From positions 1 to 59,117 of the forward strand of contig JAPKXQ010000073.1 of assembly GCA_026394765.1 (NCBI GenBank): 59,117 bases of DNA, given 5' to 3'. Source of the stretch: Methanomicrobiales archaeon (GTDB lineage Archaea; Halobacteriota; Methanomicrobia; Methanomicrobiales; Methanospirillaceae). The notes under the pieces are model-generated. The model had not been told where the DNA came from. It saw only the letters and a program-made list of their open reading frames with translations, and ran no database searches. This document shows positions 29,707 to 40,877 of this stretch, one piece after another. Position numbers and translations under genes: made by a program. The number at the start of each line of letters is the position of its first letter. Position 1 is the first letter of the stretch.

Positions 29707-30597
29707 TCAAGACCTTCCCATCAGGACCACCCTGCTTTCAGGACATTCGTCCAGGATGGTATAGTCACAGCACGAGGCGATCTCCCTGGCAAATGCCTGC
29801 ACCCTCGTGTGCTCAGGCATGTTGTTGCGGGAGAGCCTCCTCCGGCTGTAGCCAAGGTACATGTACCCCTTTACCTCAATATACGTCGCGCCGGAGTTCT
29901 GTGCCAGGCGTGCGAACCCGGCTGGGTCTGTATCATTCACCCCTTCAACCAGGGTTATCCTGATGGCAGACCGCCTCGTCCCAAGGATGGCGAGACTCTC
30001 CTGCACATACTCCCAGCTGTCCTCGATCGGCCGGCATACTTTCTGGTACGTTTCAGGGTCGGCAGCGGTGAGGGAGAGGTAGAGCTGCATCGGCCTGCAC
30101 TTCGCAAGTACATCTGGGCGAGTACCGTTACTCACCAGGAACGTGGAGTATCCGTGGTCGGTCAGGGAGGAGATGAGTGTGGGAAGGGGCTCATAGAGTG
30201 TGGGCTCTCCTGAAAGTGAGATGGCGACATGGCGTGGGGCGAGGGCCTCATGAAACCGGGTGGGAGTGACATAAGGCGAGACTTTGTACCCCGAGAGAGC
30301 CCTCTTCTGGAGCCCTGGGAGGGCAGAAATTATCTCATCAGGGCTGCACTCGCGTTCTTCCCCCACATCATGCTCGAAGGAGCGCCAGCAGTAGAGGCAC
30401 CGCTGGTTACACTTAAGGGTGGGGGTCATCTGGACACAGCGGTGGCTCTCGACCCCATAGAACTGTGCTTTGTAGCACATCCCCTCCCCACGGAGGGAGC
30501 GCTTGCACCAGAGGCAGGGCTTCACCGCAGCCGAGGCGTCAGGGCTGACAAACTGGTACCCTTGCCGTCTGAGTAATTCACATGCTCCGGAGTGCAT
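29707..30597 (-). CDS. taw1: tRNA 4-demethylwyosine synthase (TYW1/Taw1)
   Basis: [43 protein letters not shown]; internal start after argS overlap. Confidence 0.95.
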   Translation of the reverse strand: MHSGACELLRRQGYQFVSPDASAAVKPCLWCKRSLRGEGMCYKAQFYGVESHRCVQMTPTLKCNQRCLYCWRSFEHDVGEERECSPDEIISALPGLQKRALSGYKVSPYVTPTRFHEALAPRHVAISLSGEPTLYEPLPTLISSLTDHGYSTFLVSNGTRPDVLAKCRPMQLYLSLTAADPETYQKVCRPIEDSWEYVQESLAILGTRRSAIRITLVEGVNDTDPAGFARLAQNSGATYIEVKGYMYLGYSRRRLSRNNMPEHTRVQAFAREIASCCDYTILDECPESRVVLMGRS

Positions 30598-32245
30598 CGA
30601 TCCCCAGGGTTTCCAAGGCCTCATGGAGCGTGTTCTGCGCTGCGCGGACCAGGGTGATCCTGCTCTCCCGTGTTGCGCCCTCGCTCCCCAGTACCGGCTC
30701 GAACTGGTAGAACGCGTTGAAGTGATCTGCGAGCTCGCGCGCATACACCGCTAGGAGGCCGGGACGCAGGGTCATGGCAGTCTCTTCAATCACTGCCGGG
30801 AACCGTGCGATATGTCGGGCGAGTGCTACCTCATGGGTGGTCACAATTTCATATGTGGGCTGCCAGTCACCTGCTTTGGCAAGGATGCTGCAGGCTCTGG
30901 CATGCGCGTACTGGATATAGGGGCCACTCTGGCGCTCGAAGTTGAGGGCCTCTTTCCAGTTAAAGACTGTACTCTTGTCAGGAGATATCCTGATGATGTC
31001 GTACCTGATAGCAGCGCGTGCCACTGCACGGGCGATCACCGTGCGCTCCTCTTCAGAGAGTTCAGGCCGGCGAGTGGTCACCTCATCGAGTGCCCTCATG
31101 GACACCTCCCGGATCAGGTCGTCAGCAGAGACAAACGTGCCTGCCCTGGTACTCATTGCACCCTCTGGAAGGGATACGAACTCGAAGTGGACGATATCAG
31201 GGGTCTTTTCACCCATCAGATGAAGGGTCGCTATGAGCTGCGCGCCGATCAACTTGTGGTCTGCACCGAGCACGTCGATGACGCGGTCAAAGTTCCTTCC
31301 CTTCCAGGTATGGTACGCGAGGTCCCTTGCCGCATAGACCGAGGTACCGTCACTTCTTCTTATCACGTACTCCTTGTCAAAGCCCTGTTCCCTGAGGTCA
31401 AGGTACTCCTTTCCATCGACATGATACCCGGGGAGGTGCCGCAACTGCCCAATTATCCGGCTGGTGTCACCGTTCCTGATGAAGTCGCTCTCCCAGACGA
31501 ACCTGTCGTGAGGTACCGCGAGGTCCCGGAGGGTAACAGAAAACCCTGCAAGACATCGGCTCACCGCGTCCCGAAACTGGCGTTCGACCCCAGGATCCCC
31601 CTGTTCTACCCGCTGCATCAGGGAGTCTACTGCAGTGGTGAGGCCAGGGTCCTCCTCAAGGGCGCGATTAGCGGCGATATAGACCCTCGCGATGTAATGA
31701 TCTGGTTTTTCATTGGGATCTGGGAGTGATGTCGCACGACCAAGCCCCCATACCACGATCGCGATCTGGCGCCCCATATCGTTCACATAGTACTGTACTT
31801 CGACCGGAAATCCCGCTTTTCGGAAGCAGCGGGCAAGGGTGTCGCCGATGATTGAGTTCCTGATATGGCCCACGTGGAGCGGGCCATTTGGGTTTGCACT
31901 GGTGTGCTCCAGCACGACCCGCGTGTCTTTCGATGGGAGCGCACCATATCCCGGCTCGAGTGCTGCCGCAAGCGCGCGGGTGAGGCGTTCTGTCCCGATC
32001 GTGAAGTTGAGGTAGGGCCCGGTGGCCGTGATGGTGATACCTGCAAGTGTCGGATCTTTAGCAAGGGACCTGGCAATCTCTGCAGCAATGGGTGCAGGAG
32101 CAGACTTTTCTCTTTTAGCAAGAACAAATGCCACAGTACTCGCAAAGTCAGCGTGGCCCCCTCCCTCGGTCAAGGGGATGTCGTCAAGTTTGGTCGCGCG
32201 GCAGAGCGCGTCAAGGATCTCCTCTTTTGCAGTCAGCACCATCAA
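30578..32245 (-). CDS. argS: Arginyl-tRNA synthetase
   Basis: HTSANPNGPLHVGHIRNSIIGDTLAR (HIGH), GAMSTRAGTFVSADDLI. Confidence 0.97.
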   Translation of the reverse strand: MMVLTAKEEILDALCRATKLDDIPLTEGGGHADFASTVAFVLAKREKSAPAPIAAEIARSLAKDPTLAGITITATGPYLNFTIGTERLTRALAAALEPGYGALPSKDTRVVLEHTSANPNGPLHVGHIRNSIIGDTLARCFRKAGFPVEVQYYVNDMGRQIAIVVWGLGRATSLPDPNEKPDHYIARVYIAANRALEEDPGLTTAVDSLMQRVEQGDPGVERQFRDAVSRCLAGFSVTLRDLAVPHDRFVWESDFIRNGDTSRIIGQLRHLPGYHVDGKEYLDLREQGFDKEYVIRRSDGTSVYAARDLAYHTWKGRNFDRVIDVLGADHKLIGAQLIATLHLMGEKTPDIVHFEFVSLPEGAMSTRAGTFVSADDLIREVSMRALDEVTTRRPELSEEERTVIARAVARAAIRYDIIRISPDKSTVFNWKEALNFERQSGPYIQYAHARACSILAKAGDWQPTYEIVTTHEVALARHIARFPAVIEETAMTLRPGLLAVYARELADHFNAFYQFEPVLGSEGATRESRITLVRAAQNTLHEALETLGIDALRSM

Positions 32246-33525
32246 AATCCCGTCCTGTATCTGAGGATCGCCGCTATTCCCCCAAACGCCGTCATGAGGA
32301 TCGCCCCCTCTTCAAAGTCATCAGAGATGAGTTCCACCTTCGCGCTGCTCTTGTCTGCGAGTATCGAGAGCTCTTCAATGATGTCTACCTCGGCATCGAC
32401 GATCAAAGGGCCACTACAGGCATGACAGGTCCCACTCGCCATAACCTCCTGCACAGTTCTTCCAGGTTCGAGCGCAATCGTCCGTTCTTCGGCATGTCCA
32501 CACCCCTGGCACCGCACCTTGACGCGCGACTTTCTCAGGCTCGATGAGAGGAGGAGTAGGTCTACGGCGCCCAGGTCGAGGTTCTTCCTTACCTGCTCCT
32601 CTCCATAGGACGCGGTGCCATTTTCACGGACAAGTTCTTTGAGGAACCTGTTCATCACAGCCTTCTCCTTCATCACCTCCACTCCCTTGAGTGCGTCCTG
32701 TGCTGCGTCCACGAGTTCAGCGAGGCCACTCTCGTTTGTATAGGACACGTCAAACAGGCCGGTTATCCGTTTCTGTACCTCATGGTGGAGGTAGTGACCT
32801 GCTTCGAACTCCTCTTTTGTCGGGCTCGGCCCCCCAATCAGGACACCTTTAAACCGCTCATAAAAGTCCTTTTCGGCAATGAAGGTTGTACCTGACCGTT
32901 CTCCCACCTTGGTGTAGAACTCATTGATGGCGATCTCGCGAAGCCTCTGGAACCTGACGCTTGACTGTCCCCCTTTCCGCTGTTTTCCCGGGACTGTGGA
33001 GGTAGCTCCTCCAACAGGTTCGATCCTGTTCCCACGGAGAAACCCCCAGTAGGCCTCCCTGCGATCGATCACCAAGAGGCCATAGACTGCTTTCTCCTCA
33101 AGCATCTCCCGAAGCGGTTCGAGCTCAAAGTTCGAGCTGCAGCGATACATGTAGAGGTTGAGTGGCTGAGGAGGGTCGATGATGATACACTCAAGATCAG
33201 TTCGGTCTCCCCCGAGGAGCACGGTACCGCAGAAAACTGCCATTCCATGCTGTGGGGGCCGTTTGTAGTACCGCAGCCTTGCCAGGATGGAAGAAATGGC
33301 GCTTTGAACATTGCTACGGGTCTGTTTGCTCTTAATGTTCGCACACTGACCGAACTCGTCGCGCAGTTGCGCAGTTACGTCAAAGATCTGCTTGTCAGGG
33401 GGGATATAGAGGGTGATAAGCTCTGTCCCGCTACCCTGTTTTGCCTCGAGCCTCTCGAGTGTCTTTTTAAACTCGTAGCGGCGCCGTGCCTCGTCGACTA
33501 CCACAACCTCATTTGTATCGCTCAT
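32242..33525 (-). CDS. prf1: Peptide chain release factor aRF1
   Basis: IKSKQTRSNVQSAISSI (NIKS-type), HGMAVFCG, GGQSSVRFQRLRE (GGQ). Confidence 0.97.
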   Translation of the reverse strand: MSDTNEVVVVDEARRRYEFKKTLERLEAKQGSGTELITLYIPPDKQIFDVTAQLRDEFGQCANIKSKQTRSNVQSAISSILARLRYYKRPPQHGMAVFCGTVLLGGDRTDLECIIIDPPQPLNLYMYRCSSNFELEPLREMLEEKAVYGLLVIDRREAYWGFLRGNRIEPVGGATSTVPGKQRKGGQSSVRFQRLREIAINEFYTKVGERSGTTFIAEKDFYERFKGVLIGGPSPTKEEFEAGHYLHHEVQKRITGLFDVSYTNESGLAELVDAAQDALKGVEVMKEKAVMNRFLKELVRENGTASYGEEQVRKNLDLGAVDLLLLSSSLRKSRVKVRCQGCGHAEERTIALEPGRTVQEVMASGTCHACSGPLIVDAEVDIIEELSILADKSSAKVELISDDFEEGAILMTAFGGIAAILRYRTGF

Positions 33526-33573
33526 CCTTATCCACGCGCCCCGGATGTGGAAATGTATTCACCATTCCCGCGC

Positions 33574-34497
33574 TTAAACCTGCGTTATATTCGCAAGGAT
33601 GGCAGCGTCCACCTCACCCGTGACCCCATGGGTGCCATTGAAAGGAGAGAACCAGCGGGGTTCTGATGCCTTCTCATAGAGGGCCTTTCCCTCTTCAAAT
33701 GGGATGATTGTGTCTCCAGGCGCATGGAAGATCCAGACCGGGCGTGGTGCAATCCTTCCTACCACTGCATCAGGGTCGATACTGAGTAGAAACCTCCGTG
33801 CGTCACCCTGGTAAGTGTCCCCGATTCGTGAAAACCCGGAGGTGGAGATCCCGATAAATCCCGCGAAACGCGCGTCTGTGGCGGCGGCAACCGCGGCATA
33901 CCGTCCACCATTGCTCTCCCCGCTCACGATGACTGGGACGCCAAACCTCTCCCTCATGACCTCTTCGTATTCGATGAGGTCGGCGATGATCGCATAGTTC
34001 TCTGGCCAGCCCCCAGTGGTGAATCGCCGATAGTCCTCCTGGGGGTTAAGTGGAGTCCCCCTGGTCTCACCACCGTGGCCCCTTATGTCGAGGACGAGGT
34101 AGGCCACGCCGTGCTGCGCGTACTGGACCGCCCTGGACTGATGAGACTCTTTTGTAACACCCGCTCCTGGGGCATGGACTATAGCGACAGAGGGTCGTAA
34201 GGGTGCAGCGAGGAGGCCAAAGACGTCACCGGACTGGGTGTGGAGGATCAGCCTCTCAATTGTGATGTTACCTTCCTTGGAGAGGGGTGTTATCTCAAAT
34301 GCCGGGTGCGGGGTGGTGATGGTCAGGCAACCATCTGGTGTCACGGAATAGCTCCTCGTGGTGCTTTCGTGCCCGCCTGTGCATCCCGCAGTGAGGAGCA
34401 GGACAATAGCCATTACCAGGAGGACTGGCAGGGGTGAGAGGTGGTCCAATTCACATGAGACAGCGGCAGAACAGGCAGATCGTCTTTGCATCAGCAA
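33574..34497 (-). CDS. Alpha/beta hydrolase lipoprotein (dienelactone hydrolase-like)
   Basis: Lipobox LLLTAGC; VSGESNGGRYAAVAAA nucleophile elbow; HAPGDTIIPFEEGKALYE. Confidence 0.85.
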   Translation of the reverse strand: MLMQRRSACSAAVSCELDHLSPLPVLLVMAIVLLLTAGCTGGHESTTRSYSVTPDGCLTITTPHPAFEITPLSKEGNITIERLILHTQSGDVFGLLAAPLRPSVAIVHAPGAGVTKESHQSRAVQYAQHGVAYLVLDIRGHGGETRGTPLNPQEDYRRFTTGGWPENYAIIADLIEYEEVMRERFGVPVIVSGESNGGRYAAVAAATDARFAGFIGISTSGFSRIGDTYQGDARRFLLSIDPDAVVGRIAPRPVWIFHAPGDTIIPFEEGKALYEKASEPRWFSPFNGTHGVTGEVDAAILANITQV

Positions 34498-34942
34498 TCC
34501 TCCCTTCTCTTATCATGGCACCAAGATCGCTTAAGGGCACCCTGACCGGTTCGATAACCTCGTCCTCGTCCATGACCCCGACTGTGGGGGTGAGGTCGCG
34601 CGCCTCAAAAAGGTAGATCCGCTCGTCTGAGAACCCCGGGGTGGTATAGATGAACCCACGCGGGATGAGGGCACCTGCCGCAAGCCCCGCCTCCTCGGCG
34701 AGTTCCCTCCTGGCAGTCTCATCAGGGCACTCTCCGACCTCCATAGTTCCAGCTGGGGCTTCAAGGATGGTATCTCCTACCGAGAAGCGGTACTGCCGGA
34801 TCAGGTGGCATATAGATCCCTCGATCGGGAGTATCGCGACTGCATCACCGGGGTGGGCGATCAGACGGTCACGGATTGTCCCATCTGGGAATGTGATCGA
34901 ACGCCTCTCGACCCAGAGCCGGGTGCCCCTGAATACTTCCAT
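34451..34942 (-). CDS. NUDIX hydrolase (ADP-ribose pyrophosphatase-like)
   Basis: EAPAGTMEVGECPDETARRELAEEAGL Nudix box. Confidence 0.93.
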   Translation of the reverse strand: MEVFRGTRLWVERRSITFPDGTIRDRLIAHPGDAVAILPIEGSICHLIRQYRFSVGDTILEAPAGTMEVGECPDETARRELAEEAGLAAGALIPRGFIYTTPGFSDERIYLFEARDLTPTVGVMDEDEVIEPVRVPLSDLGAMIREGRIADAKTICLFCRCLM

Positions 34943-34947
34943 TTCCC

Positions 34948-35613
34948 TTACACCTCATACTTGATCGGGTCCCTGACACCGACCTCATCAAATGCCATCA
35001 GTCTGAAGTGACACGACCCGCACCTTCCGCACGCGCTCCCCTCATTCCTGTAACATGACCAGGTGAGTGCGTATGGAACACCCAGAGAGAGACCGGTTTG
35101 CAGGATCTGGGCCTTAGTCATCATGACAAAGGGGGTCATGAGGGTGATATCAGTCTCGTCCCTTGTCCCGTGGGAGATAACGCTCTGAAATGCCTCAATA
35201 AATGCCGGGCGGCAGTCCGGGTAGCCGCTGTAGTCCTGGGACTGGACCCCGATGAAGATCGCAGAGGCCCCTCTCGCCTCCGCGTAGCTCGTCGCAATGG
35301 CGAGGAGGTTTGCGTTCCTGAATGGCACATACGTGGTCGGGATATGCGCATGGTCGGGCTGGAAGTCATCTACCTCCTGCAGGTGGTCAGTAAGACTGCT
35401 GCCGCCGATCGCTTTGAAGTAGGCCAGGTTGATGACGATGAACTCCTCGACCCCCACCGCGGCAGCAACAGCGCGGGCGGCTCTCTCCTCCTTCCCCTCG
35501 GTACGCTGTCCATAGTTGGCATGGAGTGCGATGAGCGAAAACCCGGAGTCCTTTGCAACATACGCGAGGGTGGATGAGTCCATCCCTCCCGAGAGAAGGC
35601 AGACGGCACGCAT
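34948..35613 (-). CDS. queC: 7-cyano-7-deazaguanine synthase
   Basis: MRAVCLLSGGMDSSTLAYVAKDSG; C-terminal CGRCGSCHFRLMAFDEVGVRDPIKYEV. Confidence 0.96.
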   Translation of the reverse strand: MRAVCLLSGGMDSSTLAYVAKDSGFSLIALHANYGQRTEGKEERAARAVAAAVGVEEFIVINLAYFKAIGGSSLTDHLQEVDDFQPDHAHIPTTYVPFRNANLLAIATSYAEARGASAIFIGVQSQDYSGYPDCRPAFIEAFQSVISHGTRDETDITLMTPFVMMTKAQILQTGLSLGVPYALTWSCYRNEGSACGRCGSCHFRLMAFDEVGVRDPIKYEV

Positions 35614-35614
35614 A

Positions 35615-36238
35615 TCACGGCACCCCGATGACTTTATGGAGCTGGATCTGAAGCCGCACCGGGATGTGACTTTCGAGGATGAATGCGGCGATGGCCCTAT
35701 AGTCTGCTCCATGAACCGGAGAAAGGACCGCTTCACCCCTGATGGGGTGGGCCGAGAGTACTGACTCGGCATACGCGCAGTCATCCAGGTCTTTAACCAC
35801 AAATTTCACTGTATCGCGTTCGTGAATCCCCTTAAGGAGGGAGAGGTCACTCTCCTCCCCTGATGAGGGGCATTTCACGTCCATCGTCACCGACGCAAAC
35901 ACCTGGAACTGCACGAACGGAAATGTCCCGTTTGTCTCGATCTCGATGGTATACCCTGTATAAAATAGGTCTTCCACAATGGGGAGGAGTTCTTCAGACT
36001 GGAGGAGGGGCTCACCCCCGGTGATGCAGATGGCGGGCTCTCTCAGATCTTTTACCCTGGTAATGACCTCATCAGCCGAGTGCTCTCCTCCTCCTGTGCG
36101 CGCATATGCGGTGTCGCACCAACGGCATTTGAGGTTGCACCCCGCGAGGCGGATAAAGGTCGTGGCCAACCCCTGTCGCCTACCCTCTCCCTGGAGGCTG
36201 CGGAAGATATCAGCAACTCTCATTGGTGACCTCTGCAT
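35615..36238 (-). CDS. queE: 7-carboxy-7-deazaguanine synthase
   Basis: IFRSLQGEGRRQGLATTFIRLAGCNLKCRWCDTAYA radical SAM motif. Confidence 0.95.
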   Translation of the reverse strand: MQRSPMRVADIFRSLQGEGRRQGLATTFIRLAGCNLKCRWCDTAYARTGGGEHSADEVITRVKDLREPAICITGGEPLLQSEELLPIVEDLFYTGYTIEIETNGTFPFVQFQVFASVTMDVKCPSSGEESDLSLLKGIHERDTVKFVVKDLDDCAYAESVLSAHPIRGEAVLSPVHGADYRAIAAFILESHIPVRLQIQLHKVIGVP

Positions 36239-36623
36239 AGCAGGTCTCTGACTCCCAGACTCTCACTTTGATGACCTGTACACAGATACCCCCTATTGCG
36301 CAGGTCTCATCAAGCAGTTTCCTGATGGAGCACGCGAGCCTTTCACTTGTCGGGTCACCTTCGGTGGTGATGACCTCCTGGTAGGGGGACAGGATAGGAA
36401 CTAGAGGATCATCTTTGTTGAGGATGAGTTGGTGATCAAAGCGCTCGACAACCTCGCTGATCTTGGCATAGTCGACTAGGATCCCAGTCTTCTCATCGGC
36501 TTCCCCTTCCAGCCAGACCTCAACTCTCCACCGGTGACCATGGATTCTTGCACATTTCCCTTTGTAGTGGAGCAGCCGATGGGAGGCGTCGAAGTAGGTA
36601 GCCCGGTAGATTTGGGAGCGCAT
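36210..36623 (-). CDS. queD: 6-carboxytetrahydropterin synthase
   Basis: FDASHRLLHYKGKCARIHGHRWRVEVWLEG. Confidence 0.95.
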   Translation of the reverse strand: MRSQIYRATYFDASHRLLHYKGKCARIHGHRWRVEVWLEGEADEKTGILVDYAKISEVVERFDHQLILNKDDPLVPILSPYQEVITTEGDPTSERLACSIRKLLDETCAIGGICVQVIKVRVWESETCYAEVTNESC

Positions 36624-36789
36624 CCTCTCTAACTTTCAAGTGCGGGGTATAATATTATTATGAATACTGGGGAATATGTATAGACACGAGGATGGGCATT
36701 AGAGCTCCCATCCATTTCTGGGTTCTGGTGCTGGTAAGACCGATCTATCGCATCAGGGCATTCCTAAGTTGCTCTATTGAGGGTGTAGT

Positions 36790-37218
36790 ATGGGTAATGG
36801 TAAATATGCAGCGAGAAAGATGGTCCGCGACGCGAAGAAGTTCCGTTGGAGTGATTCGCATTTCACCCGTCGTGCAAGTGGGCTCGATCTCAAGTCTGAT
36901 CCCCTCGAAGGGGCACCACAGGCACGCGGAATCGTCCTTGAGAAGGTAGGGGTCGAGGCTAAACAGCCCAACTCTGCGATCCGGAAATGCGTTAGGGTCC
37001 AGCTCATCAAGAACGGCCGTCAGATCACGGCATTTGCGGTGGGTGACGGAGCTATCAACTTCATCGACGAACACGACGAGATCCTCGTGGAAGGGATCGG
37101 GGGCAGGTTGGGCAGGTCGATGGGTGACCTCCCGGGTGTCAGGTTTGTGGTGACCAAGGTGAACAACGTCAGCCTTCATGAGATGGTGATTGGACGGAAA
37201 GAGAAACCAAGGAGGTGA
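36790..37218 (+). CDS. rps12: Ribosomal protein S12
   Basis: [22 protein letters not shown]...[20 protein letters not shown]. Confidence 0.98.
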   Translation: MGNGKYAARKMVRDAKKFRWSDSHFTRRASGLDLKSDPLEGAPQARGIVLEKVGVEAKQPNSAIRKCVRVQLIKNGRQITAFAVGDGAINFIDEHDEILVEGIGGRLGRSMGDLPGVRFVVTKVNNVSLHEMVIGRKEKPRR

Positions 37219-37224
37219 ATTAGA

Positions 37225-37803
37225 ATGACCGATGAACAGAAGACACAACTTCTCTTTAACCAATGGGACATGAGCGAGGTCCAGGTCACAGATCCGAGTC
37301 TGGTAAGGTATGTCAACCTGAGTTCCATGATCGTCCCTCACTCGTGCGGACGCTACAGCCAGCAGGAGTTCTCGAAGGGCCACATGCTCGTCGTGGAGCG
37401 TCTCATTAACAGGCTCATGCAATCAGAGGTGAACACAGGGAACAAGACCCTCGCGATGCGGATCGTAAAAGACGCATTCTCGATCATATACAAAAGGACC
37501 AAGAGAAACCCGGTCCAGGTCCTGATCGATGCAGTTGCAAATACCGGCCCCCGCGAGGAGACGGTTCGCCTGAAGTACGGGGGGATCAATGTCCCCAAGT
37601 CTGTCGATACTGCACCCCTGCGGAGGGTCAACTCTGCGCTCAAATTTATCGCCGAGGGCGTCAACAAGGGATCGCGCAAGAGCAAGAAACCTGTCAGTCA
37701 GTGTCTTGCCGACGAGATCCTTGCCGCAGCCAAAGGGGACATAAAGTGTTATTCGGTGAACAAGAAGGAAGAGCGCGAGAGGATAGCGAAGTCCGCTCGC
37801 TGA
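37225..37803 (+). CDS. rps7: Ribosomal protein S7
   Basis: [57 protein letters not shown]. Confidence 0.98.
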   Translation: MTDEQKTQLLFNQWDMSEVQVTDPSLVRYVNLSSMIVPHSCGRYSQQEFSKGHMLVVERLINRLMQSEVNTGNKTLAMRIVKDAFSIIYKRTKRNPVQVLIDAVANTGPREETVRLKYGGINVPKSVDTAPLRRVNSALKFIAEGVNKGSRKSKKPVSQCLADEILAAAKGDIKCYSVNKKEERERIAKSAR

Positions 37804-37834
37804 TATCATCCCATCTTCATTTTTAGGAGTATCC

Positions 37835-40027
37835 ATGTCACGAGGGAGAAAGGCGGTAGAGCGTGTCGTCGAACTGATGAACGAGCCCAAACATATCCGC
37901 AACATCGGGATCGTCGCCCACATAGATCACGGGAAGACGACCCTTTCAGACAACCTCCTCGCAGGTGCGGGGATCATCAGCGAGGAGCTTGCAGGAAAGC
38001 AGCTCTTCATGGACTCAGATGAGGAGGAGCATGCACGCGGTATCACGATTGACGCGTCAAACGTCTCGATGGTCCATGAGTACGATGGCCAGGATTACCT
38101 CATCAACATGATCGACACCCCTGGCCATGTTGATTTCGGGGGAGATGTCACCCGGGCGATGCGCGCTGTTGACGGGGCGCTGGTGCTGGTTGATGCCGTG
38201 GAAGGGACAATGCCCCAGACTGAGACCGTCCTTCGCCAGGCATTAAAGGAGCAGGTACGTCCGATCCTCTTCATCAACAAGGTTGATCGTCTTATCAATG
38301 AGCTTAAGGTCGACGAGATGGAGATGCAGATTCGCCTCGGACTTGTGATCGACAAAGTGAACAAGCTCATCAAAGGGATGAATGAGCAGATGTACAATGG
38401 CGGCTGGAAGCTGGACGCCAAGCTTGGGACCGTGGCATTTGGATCTGCGCTTTATAACTGGGCTGTATCTGCTCCATTCATGGCTAAAAGCGGGGTCTCA
38501 TTTCGGGACGTCTACCAGCACTGTCGTTCTGGTGATATGAAGGCCCTCGCAAAGAAGAGCCCCCTCTGTGACGTGGTCCTGGACATGGTGGTGCGCCACC
38601 TCCCCAACCCGCTGGAAGCACAGACAAGGAGGATCAAGGTCATCTGGCATGGGGACAAGACCTCCCCAGAGGGGAAGGCGATGCTGGAATGTGACCCTGC
38701 AGGTCCAGTGTCACTTATGGTGACCGACATCTCTTTTGATCCGCATGCCGGTGAGGTAGCAACGGGACGCCTCTTCTCGGGCAGGATGCGAAGAGGCCTC
38801 GAAGTCTACGTGATGGGGACTTCGAAGCACGTAAACCGACTTCAGCAGGTAGGGATCTTTATGGGTCCCACGCGGGTGGAGGTCGAGGAGCTCGCGGCAG
38901 GCAATATCGCCGCGGTGACCGGGCTAAAAGACGCGATTGTCGGGTCCACTGTCACGACCCTCATGGATATGACGCCATTTGAGTCGCTGAAGCACTACAG
39001 TGAGCCGGTGATGACGGTGGCAGTCGAGGCCAAGAACATGAGGGACCTCCCCAAACTCGTGGAGGTACTCCGTCAGGTAGGGAAGGAGGACCCTACACTC
39101 CATGTGAACATCAACGAGGAGACCGGGGAGCACCTCATCAGCGGGATGGGTGAACTTCACCTCGAGATCATTACCGGGCGGATCAAGCGGGACAAGGGGG
39201 TCGAGATAGTGACATCAGAGCCGATCGTGGTGTACCGTGAGACGGCCACCTCCAAGGCCGGCCCTGTGGAGGGGAAGTCCCCGAACCGGCATAACCGGTT
39301 CTATCTCGAGATGGAACCTCTTGACCAGGTCATAGTGGACTTGATCAAGAACGGTGAGATCTCCATGAATCAGGAGGCACTGGTCCGTCGTGATCTCCTC
39401 ATGAAGGCCGGGTTTGAAAAGGACGAAGCTAAGAGTGTGAAGGATATAAAAGGGACCAATATCTTTCTCGATATGACGAAGGGGATCCAGTACCTCAATG
39501 AGACGATGGAGCTCATCCTCGAGGGGATCCACGAGGCCCTTGACGGTGGTCCCCTTGCAGACGAGCCGGTCCAGAACCTCAAGATACGCCTCGTTGATGT
39601 GAAGCTCCATGAGGACGCGATCCACAGGGGGCCTGCACAGGTTATTCCCGCAGTTCGCAGTGCATTGAAGGGAGGTATCCTGCTTGCCGGGGACTCCCTC
39701 CTTGAGCCAATCCAGAAGATCCAGATAACCGTCCCAACTGATCTGATGGGAAATGCAACCAGCCAGATCCAGGGGAGGCGCGGGCAGGTCCTTGACATCC
39801 AGAGTGAGGGCGATACGGTCACTGTGGTTGGCAGGGCCCCAGTAGCCGAGCTCTTTGGGTTTGCAGGGGACATCAGATCGGCGACTGAAGGGCGTGCGAT
39901 GTGGAGTACTGAGTTTGCCGGGTTCGAACTGGTCCCAAGTGGCATGGTAAAAGAGGTAGTCCTTGGGATACGGAAGCGGAAAGGGTTGAAGGAACAGATC
40001 CCGCAACCCGCGGACTATCTCGCATAA
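37835..40027 (+). CDS. fusA: Elongation factor EF-2
   Basis: [48 protein letters not shown]; 730 aa. Confidence 0.98.
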   Translation: MSRGRKAVERVVELMNEPKHIRNIGIVAHIDHGKTTLSDNLLAGAGIISEELAGKQLFMDSDEEEHARGITIDASNVSMVHEYDGQDYLINMIDTPGHVDFGGDVTRAMRAVDGALVLVDAVEGTMPQTETVLRQALKEQVRPILFINKVDRLINELKVDEMEMQIRLGLVIDKVNKLIKGMNEQMYNGGWKLDAKLGTVAFGSALYNWAVSAPFMAKSGVSFRDVYQHCRSGDMKALAKKSPLCDVVLDMVVRHLPNPLEAQTRRIKVIWHGDKTSPEGKAMLECDPAGPVSLMVTDISFDPHAGEVATGRLFSGRMRRGLEVYVMGTSKHVNRLQQVGIFMGPTRVEVEELAAGNIAAVTGLKDAIVGSTVTTLMDMTPFESLKHYSEPVMTVAVEAKNMRDLPKLVEVLRQVGKEDPTLHVNINEETGEHLISGMGELHLEIITGRIKRDKGVEIVTSEPIVVYRETATSKAGPVEGKSPNRHNRFYLEMEPLDQVIVDLIKNGEISMNQEALVRRDLLMKAGFEKDEAKSVKDIKGTNIFLDMTKGIQYLNETMELILEGIHEALDGGPLADEPVQNLKIRLVDVKLHEDAIHRGPAQVIPAVRSALKGGILLAGDSLLEPIQKIQITVPTDLMGNATSQIQGRRGQVLDIQSEGDTVTVVGRAPVAELFGFAGDIRSATEGRAMWSTEFAGFELVPSGMVKEVVLGIRKRKGLKEQIPQPADYLA

Positions 40028-40316
40028 GAAAAAAGCGTGGGTGGTGAATCAGGAGAAAAGGATTCATCCCTTTGGTCCTCCACCAACTCTCTCAAATTTC
40101 TCAGAAATAGTGGGGCCCTGCCTCACGCGTAGCCTATTAAAAATTCCAATTTCATTTCATATTCGGATTCCAGGGCTACTATTAAGAGAAATCCATGGGG
40201 GCATAGAAACCTGGCTGAAAAAAGGTTTTCCTGGGTTTCGGCTTTGGACCGAAGATATTCACAATTGTTTTTTATGTAACTGTGCGGGGACCAGAGGCCC
40301 CCTGATGCACTTGCAC

Positions 40317-40877
40317 TCACTGCATGGTAGCACGGATGATCTTTACCTCCTGGAGTGGCCGGTCTGATCCATCGGTCTTCACCTTCGAGATAGCGTCGAC
40401 GACATCCATCCCCTCGATCACTTGTCCAAAGACCGGGTGGCGAGTGTCAAGGTTACGGTTGTCAACGACGTTGATGAAGAACTGACTGCCACCTGTATTG
40501 GGCCCGGCGTTTGCCATGGCGATAGTACCTCGCAGGTTGCGGTTTACGGACATGAACTCGTCCTTGATGGTGTAGCCCGGTCCGCCCATCCCTGTTCCCT
40601 TAGGGTCACCCCCCTGGATCATGAAGTTAGGAATCACCCGGTGAAAGATAACCCCGTTATAGAAGCCTTTCTTCACTAGTGTCTCAAAGTTCCCTGCCGT
40701 GACCGGCATAGTTCTGGAGAGGCGGATCGTGACATTTCCCATCGTGGTCTCGAGCTTTACGAGCTTCTCACCTACTGGTTCTGTTGTAGGGGCGCTCACT
40801 CCGCTCTGCCCTGTACACCCGCAGGTGAATGGGATGAGAACGAGGGTGAGTGCCACAAATGCTCCTGCAGATCTCAT
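40317..40877 (-). CDS. Cyclophilin-type peptidyl-prolyl isomerase lipoprotein
   Basis: Lipobox CGC; GVIFHRVIPNFMIQGGDPKGTGMGGPGY, GSQFFINV. Confidence 0.95.
   Translation of the reverse strand: MRSAGAFVALTLVLIPFTCGCTGQSGVSAPTTEPVGEKLVKLETTMGNVTIRLSRTMPVTAGNFETLVKKGFYNGVIFHRVIPNFMIQGGDPKGTGMGGPGYTIKDEFMSVNRNLRGTIAMANAGPNTGGSQFFINVVDNRNLDTRHPVFGQVIEGMDVVDAISKVKTDGSDRPLQEVKIIRATMQ

Noticed and set aside
30812-31729. 305-aa ORF antisense to argS
   Set aside because: Fully covered by the conserved argS gene; no recognisable protein features.
39215-40006. 263-aa ORF antisense to EF-2
   Set aside because: Shadow ORF in the opposite strand of a very strongly conserved gene; low-complexity codon-shadow composition.
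40120-40320. Hairpins in the AT-rich gap after EF-2 as a structured RNA
   Set aside because: Only short imperfect stems (e.g. ttcgg-ctttgga-ccgaa); no support beyond chance without covariation data.
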